From positions 378,276,553-378,340,552 of the forward strand of contig OY856187.1 in NCBI GenBank assembly GCA_963693315.1: DNA of 64,000 nt, given 5' to 3'. Both the position numbers and the translations under genes were made by a program. This document shows, piece by piece, positions 34,911 through 47,324 of this stretch. Numbering within the stretch: the first letter of the stretch is position 1; each line of letters opens with the position of its first letter. The DNA is from Diogma glabrata (lineage: Eukaryota; Arthropoda; Insecta; Diptera; Cylindrotomidae). The notes beneath the pieces are model-generated. The model had not been told where the DNA came from. It did no database searches and worked only from the letters and a program-made list of their open reading frames with translations.

Positions 34911-37788
34911 TTTAGTTCTTAACTTCAATTAATTACTTTATTGTTTTTTCGGATACTTCTCTTTTCTTTTGTCTTTATTTTCAGATTTTTCCAACAGAGA
35001 AAAAAGCACTACATGTAGATAACGTACAAAAAATCCACTCAAATTATCCAAAATAGTCAAATGAAGAATTATAGGTTTAACTGTATATTGAATTTTGTTC
35101 GAAATCTTGTTTTTCTTCTTGAAATTTTACTTTCGATAGATCAAAACACACAACAGTTTAGGACCGATTGTGTGAACGCGAATAGTAGATATATCCTCGG
35201 ATATAACGTCGTTTGTATTGTATGGATGACGATAGAACAAAAAATGTATCCGAGGATTTTGTTCTATCCTCTGTTTTTCTTGTATAGAACAGTAGATCAA
35301 ACATTTTGTTTTTTTTCATGCGCATTTTTTTGGACATTCGCATAGCAGGATAATTTTATATTGAATTTGCGATTATTTTTGAATTTTCATTTGTTCGTTT
35401 CTGAAATTTGTTTTTAATATAATTTAATAGTACAAAAGAACATTTTTAATATAATTTTAATATAATTAATTTAAGTTTTCAAATCATTTTTTTTATATAT
35501 AATTAAATTTATTTAATAGAAAAGTAAACAAATAGTATTGCCTACTTATAAAAATACTGCTATAAAAATGCAATAAAAACAAAACCACAAAAAATTCTAT
35601 CCGTGTTCATATACAATCAACGAAAAATAAAATTCTTGGATGAAGATATAACTTTATTCTCGGATTTTTAGGTGCACGAACACAACACAGTTTAAGTTTT
35701 TTTTGTTGTTTACAATTTAAATTTAACTATAAGTTCATTTTCACTAATAAATTTGACCATTCGAAATTCTAGTTAAAAGACCAATTTATCTGTATTTATT
35801 TATAGTGCTATGTACACATTTGACTAAAATTTGATCTAATTTCACTCACACTTTATTAAATTATTTTAATTGGAACTATATGTACATGTAAAGTTCTTTT
35901 TAAATTAATTGTTATATAAAAAAATATGAATTCAAAAATAATATTTGTAGTTGTCAACCTTCAGTTTTTGTTTACTGTCTGTCGTAAATTAGGCTTAATC
36001 AGTTAATATGACCATGGACGTACAGTTACAAATTTTGATATTTCGTATTTTCTTTTAGCTACCAATCAATTAAAATGAGAACTATAGGGTTGTAATCAAA
36101 ACATATTGCTAAAAGATCGACTTTAATTTCTTTAAAAAAAATTTAATCGTGACTAAATTATTTCCAAAAATGAATTCATACAAGGCAATCGATTTTTATT
36201 TTTTCCCGACCGACTGTGCTAAAAATATAATTTTTTCTAATTCTTTAGTTATTTTGCATACAAACACAAAATTGTTTTTCCAATTAATTTATTTAATTAA
36301 TTACAATTTTATTGGTTTAGTATGTTCACCGACTGTCTCACAAATACCAAAGATCCAATAAATACCAAGAAAATTTCCTGAAAAAAATATAACATTCCGG
36401 ACCGGGTGAAGAAAAATTATGAATACCAAAGACATTCAGTTGTATTGCATGCATTGATTTACGTAGAAGAAAGTGGTTTAGACAAATGATTTTGCGGGTT
36501 GTAGCTCTACTCCTTGCTATAATGTAGCTCTCTCTACTCCTCGGTCGATAAAAAATATTGTGTTTCATTTTTACCAAAAAATAGTTTTCGAAACTAACAC
36601 AAGTGCAAGATTTCGCTAACGCGTCATCCCAAAACCATTTCTTGTCACCAATTTGATCATAAGTATATTCTAGTGCTTTTTTAAAATTGAGTTAGACTTA
36701 TAAAATTTTGTTTAGGTATTGCCACTCAAAAGTGGGAAATTTGGAGTTTGTTATTATGGCAGTTTTCTAATTATAGCTGCACTGGGAGAATTAGCTTTAA
36801 GTCTACCAATTGTTTTTAGTTCATATGAACTAGGCATCTAAAAGATTTGCTGATTTGTGTTTCAATTGTTGTGTGTGAAATCTGTTGATTTTGCATAAAT
36901 TGAAAATAATCAATAATTATCCTACATTTCTGACGTAGGATCTTGACAAAATAGAATTATTTCCACCCTATGAGCTGACTTATAGTACTGTCTAGAACTC
37001 TAATTCAAAAATGTTCGTTAGTGTTATTTTACTTGTAATATAAAAACTAAGCATGTATTAATATACTATTTATATAGTAATTTCCTGCATGTTTCAAAAT
37101 CATTTTCTCGATAAACCTCAAGTATCTGAAAAATAAAAACAAACATCAAAGACTTTAAATTAGGTATCTAAATTGAAACTCAATCAAACTATCGAATAAA
37201 TTTTCTTTCAGCTTTTCCTATCATTATTTATAATTATTTTTTGTTTGCGGTTTTATTTTTCCTGCTTCTTCGTTGTTGTCGTACACCTGTTGATAACCAC
37301 TTTTTCACTTTGTCACAACGCAAACGCAACCAAAACAAAGTTATTTTCTCTACAGGAATAACACAAAAAATGAAAAATAGCGAACCGTATCGTTTTTCAT
37401 AAATCGGTTGGTTATGTTTTCTTGGGAATATTCACATAATCTTTTCATAATTTATTGGTATTATATTTTGGTTTTATTGTTATTGTTTTATTCCTATTTG
37501 TGTATATCAAAATAATATTATTAATATCTTTATGGTGTTATCGTTTTGTTTTGTTAAAGGTAATAAAGGTTATACACGGATACCAGAACTATTAAATTAA
37601 CCACATTTTTAATTCTCAATTTGGTACTTATGTTTTGAAGAAACTTTGTGGTTAAATTTACTTGTTGCATAGTATTCAAGTATTAAAGCAGAAGGAACAA
37701 TGAGAGTTTTACTTTGTTTACATATCACTACGATACACCGACGATATTAAAAAATTGGAATTTGAATTGTGAGAAGCGTTTAAGAAAA
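34911..37788. other. AT-rich sequence without a recognised gene
   Basis: Small hairpins occur (for example around 35190-35260, TCCTCGGAT with ATCCGAGGA). No known family was recognised. The flanks 35145-35190 and 35665-35695 share ACACAACAGTTTA-like words and may bound a small element. Confidence 0.4.
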
Positions 37789-37796
37789 TATAAAAG
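37789..37796 (+). promoter_or_regulatory. TATA-box-like motif upstream of candidate first exon
   Basis: TATAAAAG, 94 bp before the ATG at 37883. An arthropod-initiator-like TCAGTT occurs at 37854-37859, too far from the TATA for a canonical pair. Weak evidence by itself. Confidence 0.25.
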
Positions 37797-37882
37797 AAAA
37801 GTAAGATATGATTAGGAATTCTTTACGATGATTTACTAAGTAAGTAGCCAAAATCAGTTTAGTGTTCCGTGGATATATTTAG

Positions 37883-37983
37883 ATGAACCGACTTCTTATG
37901 TTCCTTATTGGTTTAATAAATACAATCATGTACTCCTTTGAAGTGAAACCGTTCATATTTGACGAGAATAGTGAATATCAACC
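37883..37983 (+). CDS. Candidate first coding exon with signal peptide
   Basis: ATG at 37883 opens 34 codons: MNRLLMFLIGLINTIMYSFE, then VKPFIFDENSEYQP. The first 18 residues form a positively charged start, a hydrophobic core and a polar end, like a secretory signal peptide. The frame closes at a TAA that lies inside a near-ideal splice donor (CC/GTAAGT at 37984). This would make it the first coding exon of a secreted or membrane protein, with exon end in phase 2. No downstream exon was identified in the window. It could be a chance ORF, but the combination of signal peptide and donor is better than chance would suggest. Confidence 0.4.
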
Positions 37984-37989
37984 GTAAGT

Positions 37990-39640
37990 TCAGAGAAAAA
38001 TATTGCAACGCTATTGCATAGACGGACATAAAAAAATTTAAAAACTGTTGCTAGTGTTCCGCACCAATGGTCATGGCGCAGAACAACAGGGCCAGTAAAG
38101 AATGCGCAGCACAAATCACTACTGCAAGAAATATCTGAACTTTGTTTTATTAAAAGAAAACCACGCGTTAGTAGCATTTATTTCACTGGACCTTCTCGTA
38201 CTGCTATAGCAGTGCTATAACAACTGATATAATATTTGACTTACAAAAACTAAAGTTTAATTAAACTCGTTTGTTCTAATATCGATTTCGTGACAATTGT
38301 TGGATTCATATGTAGCGTAAAGTTTTTCTACAAGTATGTGGGACGCTGTTTTTTTATTCACAACGGGTTACTTTAGCACCCATAATGCATATGCATATTT
38401 GAAATTAGTTATTTAATTTATTCAATTAAATGTTTGTTAAATAGATTTATACTCTGCTTCATTTTGAATTTTGATACGAGCTAAACGTAGCAAACTAACA
38501 TTTATAATACAAACTAAAATTCTTTTTCAAAATCTTTAAGATTTACTATTGACCATTTCAAGGTAATAAATTTATAGAAAAAATTCATTAGCTTGTGATT
38601 TTATATAAGTAAAATGCAATGTTATTATGGCTCCATGATACCAACGATGACAACTTAAAGTCAAAATATTATTTTTTCTTTTTTGTATCTAATTTTGTTT
38701 TACTTAGACCATTATCAGTTCATTTCTTTTTGCTGAGCTAATTTCAACATGATATAAAAACATCGAATGACATACTAAGAATATAAGAAGATTATTATTT
38801 CATGTAAATGGTTTTCTTTTTAATAAATCAAAAGCTTTTAAATGCATATCTCTATGTTTCAAGACTTGAATTATTTTTCATGGTAAATTTTCAAAAATCG
38901 TATTATATTTTAATTGAAGCATTCAATTTTAATTATGCAAGATATATTTTTGTTTGATGTTGCAAATATGATTTGTTGAGTTGATGAAGTCCAAGCCATT
39001 TGGTAAAGAAATTAGTATTTTTCGTTATAAATGTATGTAAGTATGAGCCGCCAAACCTACTTCTGTTCAAAGTTGAATGAAATATCAATGAAATATGCCA
39101 TTAGTAATCTATTAGTTATCTTGGTAATTCTGGAAAACATACTTTCAATCAAAGAATTTTTGCTGGCCACGATGTAACAAAAGTTGTCTGGGAGTCGGAT
39201 GCATTGTGTATTTTTATTAAATTGAATTGTTCTGTTGTCAATTTTGAGGAATTCTTAGAAGAATGCTTATGGCAATCATTTTGAAGTTGAACAAGCTTAT
39301 TTATAGTAAGGGATAATTTACGGACAATACGCCATAGGTCAAACATTCATTAATTTTATCTTCATATGTAATGTCTGTCAGAAATCAGTGGACAGCAGTT
39401 GTAGAGCACCACCAAAAAGTCTGGTGTTCTATCGAGACCTTCAAGTGAATCCAGTCCATCTTTCCCAGATAACAATTTTACATTTTATCAAAACCTGAAT
39501 GACAAATACTTCTTTTTGTAACAACTGTGAATCTAAACCATCCTTGAATTATTCTAATCCCACACACAAAATTTCATAAAAATCAGCCGGTTTTAGAGAG
39601 TTCAGACAACGAGTTCAGAGAGTTCAGTGACATACACGGA
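37990..39640. other. AT-rich sequence without a recognised feature
   Basis: If the exon at 37883 is real, this would be part of its first intron. No second exon was recognised. Confidence 0.35.
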
Positions 39641-39930
39641 CAGAAGAAAATAAAATATATATTTTTTTTTAATAAAAAGTGTTGTGTAGTAGGAATTACA
39701 AAATGTGTCACAACAACACATAGATACCTTTTAAGACCGAGGTCCCACAACAACATGCATCTTAATAGTTTATTCAGTCAAATAAAGACAGTACATATGT
39801 AAATTAAACTTAAATTTATCTTATTTCTAACCTAAATTATAATTATAATTATATCTTGAGGTGTACGCTTTTTTTAAATCTTTGTGGATTGAAGGCACTC
39901 GAGACTATTGATTCGGGATACATATATGTA
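39641..39930 (-). mobile_element. LINE 3'-end fragment, copy 1
   Basis: On the minus strand the segment contains ...ATGTTGTTGTGGGACC, TATCTATGTGTTGTTGTGAC and GTAATTCCTACTACACAACA. These are shared with 48990-49200 and 54670-54790. The 49-kb copy is attached to an RT C-terminus, which identifies the family as a LINE. Confidence 0.6.
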
Positions 39931-40971
39931 TAAAGATAAGTTTTATATCTTCATATGTGTGCAATAAAACTGATTAATCATAAAAAACTTCGACCCATAC
40001 ACACAGAAATAAAAATTATACAGTTAAAGTCAATTTTTAAACAGAAAAGCTACGATTTTTTGAAATGCTTCACACTTGTCTGATTTAATTTTAGAAGAAA
40101 CTATTAAAAAAATTTGTCTGTTAAGCAAATGATAAAAAAGTAACAAACTGTCTGAAAAAAAATGTACTTCTAACTGCCAAACATCATACGAACGCTCAGG
40201 AATTAGCTTTAATAATTAAATCATATTTATGAGAATAATGTTACACTTACATCAATTAAATGCCCAGACATATATCATAAGCGCCCATCTATAGAATTTG
40301 TGTTAAACGTTGAATTCAAGGTCAAAATTGCTCAAAACCTGAGGAGCTTGACTATAAAAATTTGGCTCATATACGTTGTTTATATAGAGCAATTCCACGT
40401 CACCGCAACATCGATGTTCCCGACCCCCTCTGATTTCTATAAAATTTCATATACAAATTGCCAATGATAAAATAAAAATACTATTTTTTTCAAAAATAAA
40501 ATTTCGCTCTAGGGATGACACAGGGTGGCGGTAAAGTTTTAGGGGTTTGCGAAACATGATTATCTTTGAATATCGATTGCTAACGATTGACTAAATCGAT
40601 TTAAGTCATATATAGCTCATTTGAAAGGTAATTGATAGGACTTATAAAAAAAATTACTTAAAATTTTTTAATAAGTTTTTAAAAGTGTGTTAAACTTAAA
40701 AAAAATTTCAAAGATGGCGCTGTTGGGGCTACCCTCACTTTACTACTTGTTTTTTCAGAAAAAAAAAATGTTTAATTAGTTCGTAATCTAAAACGAAAGT
40801 TTCCCAGGTAGATAATTTCTCGTTTTAAAAATAACATTTTTACAAAATTTTCATTTCCGGTTTTTTTTTCAATTTTTTTTTAAACAATGCATTTAACTCA
40901 ACCCACCGGAATTCTTGTTTTATAATAATTTAATGACCATTTAACTATTTTAAGTATATATCGTCGCTTTA

Positions 40972-41662
40972 ATAATGAAATAACGTATGCCTTATATACG
41001 TTGTTTTTATATAATGGGTGCGCTGCATTCCCCATAAGGATGTCTATAAAGTGGCATTTTAACATTTTCCAATTTTTTTATAACTGGGGTTGAAAATTAA
41101 TATATTGTTAATTAACGTACATGCAAATTTTAATTCGGTTAAATAATGAAACAGCGTAAATGCATGTACGATATTTCAATTCCTACAGAATAATAACTTG
41201 GGTAAAATCAGTGTCGTATACTTTACATACATTACGATCGCCACACGAAATGGTAAATCTAAAATATTGTATAAGCATCATTCATTACTACATGATATGC
41301 CGGTTCATATAAATAAAAAATTGTAAGAATATTATGCGTTAGTTTTATAATAATTAGTTTTAGACTTAATCGTACTTTTATGCAAAATGAAATAACGTAT
41401 ATGAAATATGAAATAACGTATAAGGTACCTGATTGACTTTTCACCTCTTTTTAGGTAGAAAAGCCAGCAGGTACCAATGTGAAATTTTAATATGCTGTAG
41501 GGAAATTAGTCAAGATTAATTGGCAGACATTTTTTTTTCAATATCTTTATTCATTCAATAGTGCTGCTGAGTTTACGAAAATCAGAAAATCGAAAAATCT
41601 TTAAACCCAATTATCTCGAAACTACACTTTTGCGAATACGTTGTTTCATTATTAAAGCGACG
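40972..41662. mobile_element. CGTCGC-ended MITE, copy 3 (691 bp), nested
   Basis: The ends CGTCGCTTTAATAATGAAAT and CATTATTAAAGCGACG are flanked by ATAT (40968-40971 and 41663-41666). The opposite arm of the host element (near 43265) is uninterrupted, proving this is a later insertion. Opposite orientation to copy 2. Confidence 0.9.
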
Positions 41663-41980
41663 ATATATTAAGTATTTGAGGGTGTGAATGCTTTTTACAT
41701 AATTTATCTTTTCATCCATTTATACCTGTCCGAAATTAATTTTAAATTCATGGAAAAATCAAGTACCGTACTTTGTTATCTGTTGATGATAATACCTGTC
41801 ATAAAATCAGAGCACAGTAATGAAAATAATAGTCTATGGAGATATTTTGAGGGTATAGCATCATTACTAAATTCATTTGTCAATCTTGTTAAAAAATATT
41901 TGTGTTGTGTTGGCAAAGAAGCTTCAAAGTGTTTTAATAGTTAAAATGATTTTTTTTAAAACATGAGTAAATATCATTGT

Positions 41981-42969
41981 TTAAAACCATTTGGTATCGG
42001 CAACTAATTTTACGCATTCATCAGGCCGAAGGCTTGCAAATTTTGAAAATCCTACTTTTAATTCTGGAAACTTGTTCTTAAACTCAACGTATGCTTCATT
42101 TAACGTGCATAGCAGTAACCGTTTTTGGAAAAATATTCGTTCACTACCACGTTTTACAGATATCGTATCACGTTTACCTGCCATTAATCTGCTAATGGAA
42201 CCATTCGTATAAAAAATTTTCATTTCATTGATAGTTTCTTCTGGTAGTTTTTTATCGGCATTTTGGAAATGATGACAGCGCTGTGGATAGGTTTATTTGA
42301 TCCTTCTTCTTTTTTTTCAATTAAGTGACGTGTTGCTTCTGTTCCAAATAAGTTTTGTGTTTCTTGCACTTTCATATCCATTGGTAGTAGAGTTAATATT
42401 TTTCGTTTCTCCATATAATCGCCATTTTTAAAGGACAACTTTAGGTTCTCCATAATATCTCGATAATATTTTAATTGCACTTTTATTTCATCAGAAGAAT
42501 CAAGATTTTCCCCAATTAAAACATTTTGTATGTTTCTACGCAGTTGCTCTGATTTATTAAAACTGCGACATAACCGCTTTCGATTAATAGTTGAAATTTT
42601 ATTAGATACAAATGGCACAATATGTTCATTTATCCGGTTAGTTAACTCATCACGTTCCATATTGACTATCGTTGGTGATGAAATAATATCTCGTATAACG
42701 CTTGGTCCGCTGATAGACTGTGGCTGTTCCTCCAATATTTCATCACTCGCAATTGATTCTGAATCACCTGTATTTTCAGTTTCAATACCTCCAGTGGAAC
42801 TGATCATTAAGAGACGAATCCTATAAGACGAACAAATTCACTTTTGCGTACGTAAATTAAACACAAGGTTTATCGAACGTAATTTATTCTGAACTTCAGG
42901 TGTAACATTTTTTAAAGTTTTTGAACACTTGCCGCTACCAAATGGTTTCGAACACTGATATTTACTCAT
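41981..42969 (-). pseudogene. Uncharacterised insect-type transposon protein, truncated
   Basis: Minus-strand protein in three pieces. The N-terminus (42969 to 42838) reads MSKYQCSKPFGSGKCSKT to a stop, and may carry metal-binding cysteines (the second Cys pair is worn to ICSSYR). The middle (42807 to 42220) is acidic, then helical, with RDIMENLKLSFKNGDYMEKR and KILTLLPMDM. The C-terminal part (42223 to 41981) contains RLMAGKRDTISVKRG, QKRLLLCTLNEAYVEFK, and VGFSKFASLRPDECV. This order resembles large proteins repeated many times in insect and cnidarian genomes, in which the RPxxCV segment is followed by a Cys/His-rich part. Here that second half is missing, replaced by the inverted arm that supplies the last codons. 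Superfamily unassigned. A frameshift lies near 42220. Confidence 0.6.
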
Positions 42970-43860
42970 AAAAAAACCTATTTTAACTATTCAAACACTT
43001 TGAAGCTTCTTTGCTAACCCAACACAAATATTTTTTTAACAAAATTGACAACTGAATTTAGTAATGATGCTATACGCTCAAAATATCTCTAAAGCCTATT
43101 ATTTTCATTACTGCGCTCTCATTTTATGACAGGTATTATCATCAACAGGTAACAAAGTACGGTACTTGATTTTTCCATGCCTTTAAAATTATTTTCGGAC
43201 AGGTATAAATGGCGGAAAAGATAAATTATGTAAAAAGCATTCACAACCTCAAATACTTAATTTGTATCCTTAAAATAGTTAAATGGTCATTAAATTATTA
43301 TAAAACAAGAATTCCGGTGGGTTGTGTTAAATAGACGATTCACTGCATTGTTAAAAAAAAATTGAAAAAAAAACGGAAATGAAAATTTTGTAAAAATTTT
43401 ATTTTTAAAACGAGAAATTATGTATCTAGGAAACTTTCGTTTTTGATTACGAACTAATTAAACATTTTTTTTCTGAAAAAAAAAGTGGTAAAAGTGAGGG
43501 TACCCCCAACAGCGCCATCTTTGAATTTTGTTTTAAATTTAACACACTTTTAAAAAATTATTAAAAAATTTTAAGTAATTTTTTTATGAGTCCTATTAAT
43601 TACCTTTCAAATGAGCTATAAATGACTTAAATCGGTTTAGTCAATCGGTAGCAATCGTTATTCAAAGATACTCATGTTTCGCAAACCCCATAAACTTTGC
43701 TGCCATTCTGTGTCATCCCTAGAGCGAAATTTAATTTTTTGAAAGAAATGCTATTTTTATTTTGTCATTGGCTATCTGTATATGTAATTTTATCGAAATC
43801 AGAGGGGGTCAGGTCACATGCTAGAACAAATACTGTTGCATGACGTGGAATTGCTCTATA

Positions 43861-44057
43861 CATCTTATATATTAATACGCAAAAAAAAACTTTTTGGAGC
43901 CTAAGGCTTTTTTATTTGCAGATGGATTCATTTTAAATATTCACTGCTAACTGATATTAGTGTAACTTAGATTTTAAAGATTTTTCACACAAATCGGATC
44001 ATAAATATAAAAGTTATAGACGAATTAAAATGTATTTTTGAATTTAACGTCTCCCAA
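43861..44057. other. AT-rich sequence without a recognised feature
   Basis: Nothing recognised before the C-run. Confidence 0.4.
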
Positions 44058-44083
44058 CCCCCCCCCCCCCCCCCCCCCCCCCC
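44058..44083. repeat. 26-nt poly-C run
   Basis: 26 consecutive C, followed by GGGCCCGG. Length is likely uncertain in the assembly. Confidence 0.85.
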
Positions 44084-44164
44084 GGGCCCGGTGAGCATGG
44101 TGGCTTTTGCTACATGCTAGCATTTCTCACGAAAAGTACGATCATTAGTACAATATTTTAATGG

Positions 44165-44826
44165 TTGACACCCTTGACACCCTTGACATCCTTGAAACCC
44201 CTAGACACCCTTGAAACCCTTGACACCATTGACACCCTTGACAACCTTGACACCCTTGACAACCTTGACACCCTTGACACCCTTGACATCCTTGACACCC
44301 TTGACATCCTTGACACCATTGACACCCTTGACACCCTTGACACCCTTGACACCCTTGGCACCCTTGACGCCCTTGACACCCTTGACACCCTTGACACCCT
44401 TGACACCCTTGACACCCTTGACAACCTTGACAACCTTGACACCCTTGACACCCTTTTCACCTTGACACCTTGACACCCTTGACACCCTTGACACCCTTGA
44501 CACCGTTGACACCCTTGACACCCTTGACATCCTTGACACCCTTGACATCCTTGACACCATTGACACCCTTGACACCCTTGACACCCTTGACACCCTTGAC
44601 ACCCTTGGCACCCTTGACGCCCTTGACACCCTTGACACCCTTGACAGCCTTGACACCCTTGACACCCTTGACAACCTTGACAACCTTGACACCCTTGACA
44701 CCCTTTTCACCTTGACACCTTGACACCCTTGACACCCTTGACACCCTTGACACCGTTGACACCCTTGACACCCTTGACACCCTTGGCGCCCTTGACACGC
44801 TTGACCCTTGACACCCTTGACACCCT
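44165..44826. repeat. 9-bp minisatellite (CCCTTGACA)n with higher-order repeat
   Basis: About 70 units of CCCTTGACA with single-base variants (ATCCTTGACA, AACCTTGACA, GCCCTTGAC). Variants recur in the same order after about 249 bp (44222-44470 and 44471-44719, then a partial third), so the array expanded as a higher-order unit. Because 9 is divisible by 3, all six frames are open (repeats such as LTPLTP or VKGVKG). These are not genes. Confidence 0.9.
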
Positions 44827-44896
44827 GAAAAATAAAATTTTATTACAATTCCTTCACTAATTTTTTATTTTCTATTGATTAGAAATTAAAGAAACA

Positions 44897-44943
44897 ATTT
44901 CCCAAATTTCCCGAATTTCCCAAATTTCCCAAATTTCCCAAAC
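44897..44943. repeat. 9-bp minisatellite (TTTCCCAAA)n
   Basis: Five units of TTTCCCAAA (one with G). The flanks AAAATAAAATTTT and ATTCCTTCACTAATT are present on both sides, so it is part of a diverged duplication (about 44827-44870 and 44946-44992). Confidence 0.8.
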
Positions 44944-45076
44944 TTAAAAAAATAAAATTTTTTTTAATACAACCATTCCTTCACTAATTAATCGAAAGGA
45001 ACTTCGTTCCATCCGGGCGTCCCTTGACACCTCTTTACTTTTTCTTATGCGTGTGGAAATGAAATGATTAATAAAT

Positions 45077-45516
45077 ACTAGGAGGGCCCGGCGTGCTTCG
45101 CTACGCTTATAAATAAAATTTTTGCGTAGACATTTTGTTGACGTAGAAGCAATGATTTCAAAAAGTGGTAATGAGAAATAATAGCATATAATTTTTAATT
45201 TTTCTTCTTAAATATATGAATGAAAACTAATCAGAACTCTAGCTGATCAGTTCAGATATATGAAAAATTAGCGATCAAATAAGTTAGAGATCAAATAAGC
45301 TTACTTGAAAACTTATTTGATCGCTAATTTTTCAGATATCCGAACTGATCAGCTAGAGTTCTGATTATTTTTCATTCATATATTTAAAAAGAAAAATTAA
45401 AAATTATATGCTAGCATTTCTCATTACCACTTTTTGAAATCATTGCTTCTACGTCACAAAATGTCTACGCAAAAACTTTATTTATAAGTGTAGCGAAGCA
45501 CGCCGGCCCTCCTAGT
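45077..45516. mobile_element. Foldback element (440 bp), GC-rich ends
   Basis: It starts ACTAGGAGGGCCCGGCGTGC and ends with the near complement GCCGGCCCTCCTAGT. Arms of about 200 bp meet around a short centre near 45287-45305 (AGCGATCAAATAAG and its complement). No ORF. Confidence 0.85.
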
Positions 45517-45529
45517 GTATATTATTAGA

Positions 45530-46233
45530 CTGGTCGTTAAAAATTAAATTTTCCGAGACGCTCCCTAAAAAAATTCTTTGTGATCAAAAAACGACGAGGG
45601 CATTATCTTTTTTTTTTTTTTTTCAAAGAACACGTGCCGCAAAATCGTCGAAGTTGATTTTTTGAAAAATTCATAGATTTATCTACGAATATCTCATAAA
45701 ATATGCAGATGTCAAAAAAATCACATAATCATTTTTGTAGGAAATTCTACAAAAAAATCTCTATCAGTTTTTCCCTAAAACGTATAGTTCTCATGATATT
45801 TTGAAAATGAACTTGCAAGTTTTCGTAATTTATAAAATCATAAAAAATAAATATATCCTAAATTTCTTCTTTGCTATAGAATAAAATGTATAAAAAAATA
45901 ATCGTGACAAAAAAAAATCAAAATTAGTAATTTTTTGTCAAAATTTTCATCATTTGGTTTTACGAGTTTCGAAGAATTTCAAGTTTTATTTTAAAATATC
46001 ATCAGAAATATAGGTTTTAGGAAAAAAATGAAGTAGACCTTTTTTGTAGAGAATTAAATTTCCTACAAAAATGATTGTGATTTTTTTTTACATCTGCATA
46101 TTTTATGAGATATTATTAGTTTGCGGCACGTGTTCTTTTGATTTAAATAAAAAAAATGTCCTCGTGGTTTTTTGAACACACAGAATTTTTTAGGGGGCAT
46201 TTTGGAAAATTTAATTTTTAATGATCAGTCTAA
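45530..46233. mobile_element. Foldback element (704 bp)
   Basis: The TTAGACTGGTCGTTAAAAAT end matches the complement ATTTTTAATGATCAGTCTAA. The arms share GAACACGTGCCGCAAA and ATATGCAGATGT-type words and run about 250 bp inward. TGTATAT occurs just outside both ends (45516-45522 and 46234-46240), a possible 7-bp target duplication with a 2-bp offset on the left side. Only 13 bp separates it from the preceding foldback element. Confidence 0.75.
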
Positions 46234-46240
46234 TGTATAT

Positions 46241-47324
46241 ACATATTGTATACATATTGTGGCTACGAGCAATCTACAAGGACTAGCATTAGTATGATAT
46301 TTAACCTTCTGTATTTTGTTCTGGGTGATGAAGCGCAACGTGTGCCATAGTAATATTGTTAGGTTTTTCTTGCGTTAATTTGAATTGGGTTTGCTCCCAA
46401 TACGATAAACGCAATTCCCAAATCTCTTCCGAGTTCGATCAATGATAAGTAAGCACAAAGACCAGGTTTTGTTAAGTATTCAACACAGCCATTGTTTCAC
46501 AACAAAATGAAAACAATACAGCCATTAATATTCCTAGCTAGAATATTCTTCAATAGCTTCAAAAACTCTAACGATTGATCGTATAAATTTCCAGTTCATA
46601 GCGTTCAAAATAATACGCAAAATATTTCTACTGAATAGCACTTAAACTTTAAATTACAAAAACTTATTTAAAAATAACCTATATTTACATGATTTTATAT
46701 GCGCGGTACAACGTTTCGTTTTCAATTAATTTCACTTAAACTATTTCCGATATAGCACTTTTTACATCATCCATCGCAGGTTAAAATTAAACTATATCTA
46801 GTCTACAAGAGGCAATTGAATTATATATAATTCTGCATAATTTCTCGATTGTTCGAGGTCACTTTCTATTATTCGAGGTCAATCTAGGAATGTTCGAAAA
46901 TATTATTTACCTAATATGTTAATTTGATTCATAAAATCATTTATTTCATGTTGACTCTGATTCTAAGAAACGAATGTGACCTTGATTTTTTGTTTGAAAT
47001 AATGTATGTTGAAAACTAAGGTTTTGTATTTCATTGCGTTTATGTAGAATCGTAACAGTATCATTTCTTTTATTTTATCTTATTATCTTCATTTTATTTA
47101 GTAAATCAACCACTTTAAATTCTTCAGAGTTGTATTATGTTTTATGTGACCCGTTTGAGTCTATTTAAATTTGTTGCCAGTTTATATGGAACCAGTCATT
47201 GGCATTAGTTTTGGAATTTGTATAAATTTCGATACACGTAGTGACTTTTTAAAAATTTGTTTCCGAATTTCAAATACTTTTTGTTGCATTTTAATTACCT
47301 CAATCGGAAATTTCAGCAAATAAA
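46241..47324. other. AT-rich sequence without a recognised feature
   Basis: No repeat or convincing ORF. Confidence 0.45.

Larger units (their letters stand above)
40385..43858. mobile_element. 3.5-kb foldback transposon with uncharacterised transposon protein
   Basis: It begins TAGAGCAATTCCACGTCA and ends with its exact complement, flanked by TA (40383-40384 and 43859-43860). Arms run about 40385-41996 (minus a nested 691-bp MITE) and 42957-43858, roughly 0.9 kb each. The left arm stops inside the 3' end of the encoded ORF and the right arm includes its 5' end. Both arms carry an ATGAGTAAATATCA start region pointing inward (41963 plus; 42969 minus). It looks like a transposon whose 3' half was replaced by an inverted copy of its 5' end. 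Confidence 0.85.

Noticed and set aside
44158..44798. Six long ORFs on both strands (RVSRVS, VKGVKG, LTPLTP, DTLDTL repeats)
   Set aside because: A by-product of the 9-bp CCCTTGACA minisatellite, whose period keeps every frame open.
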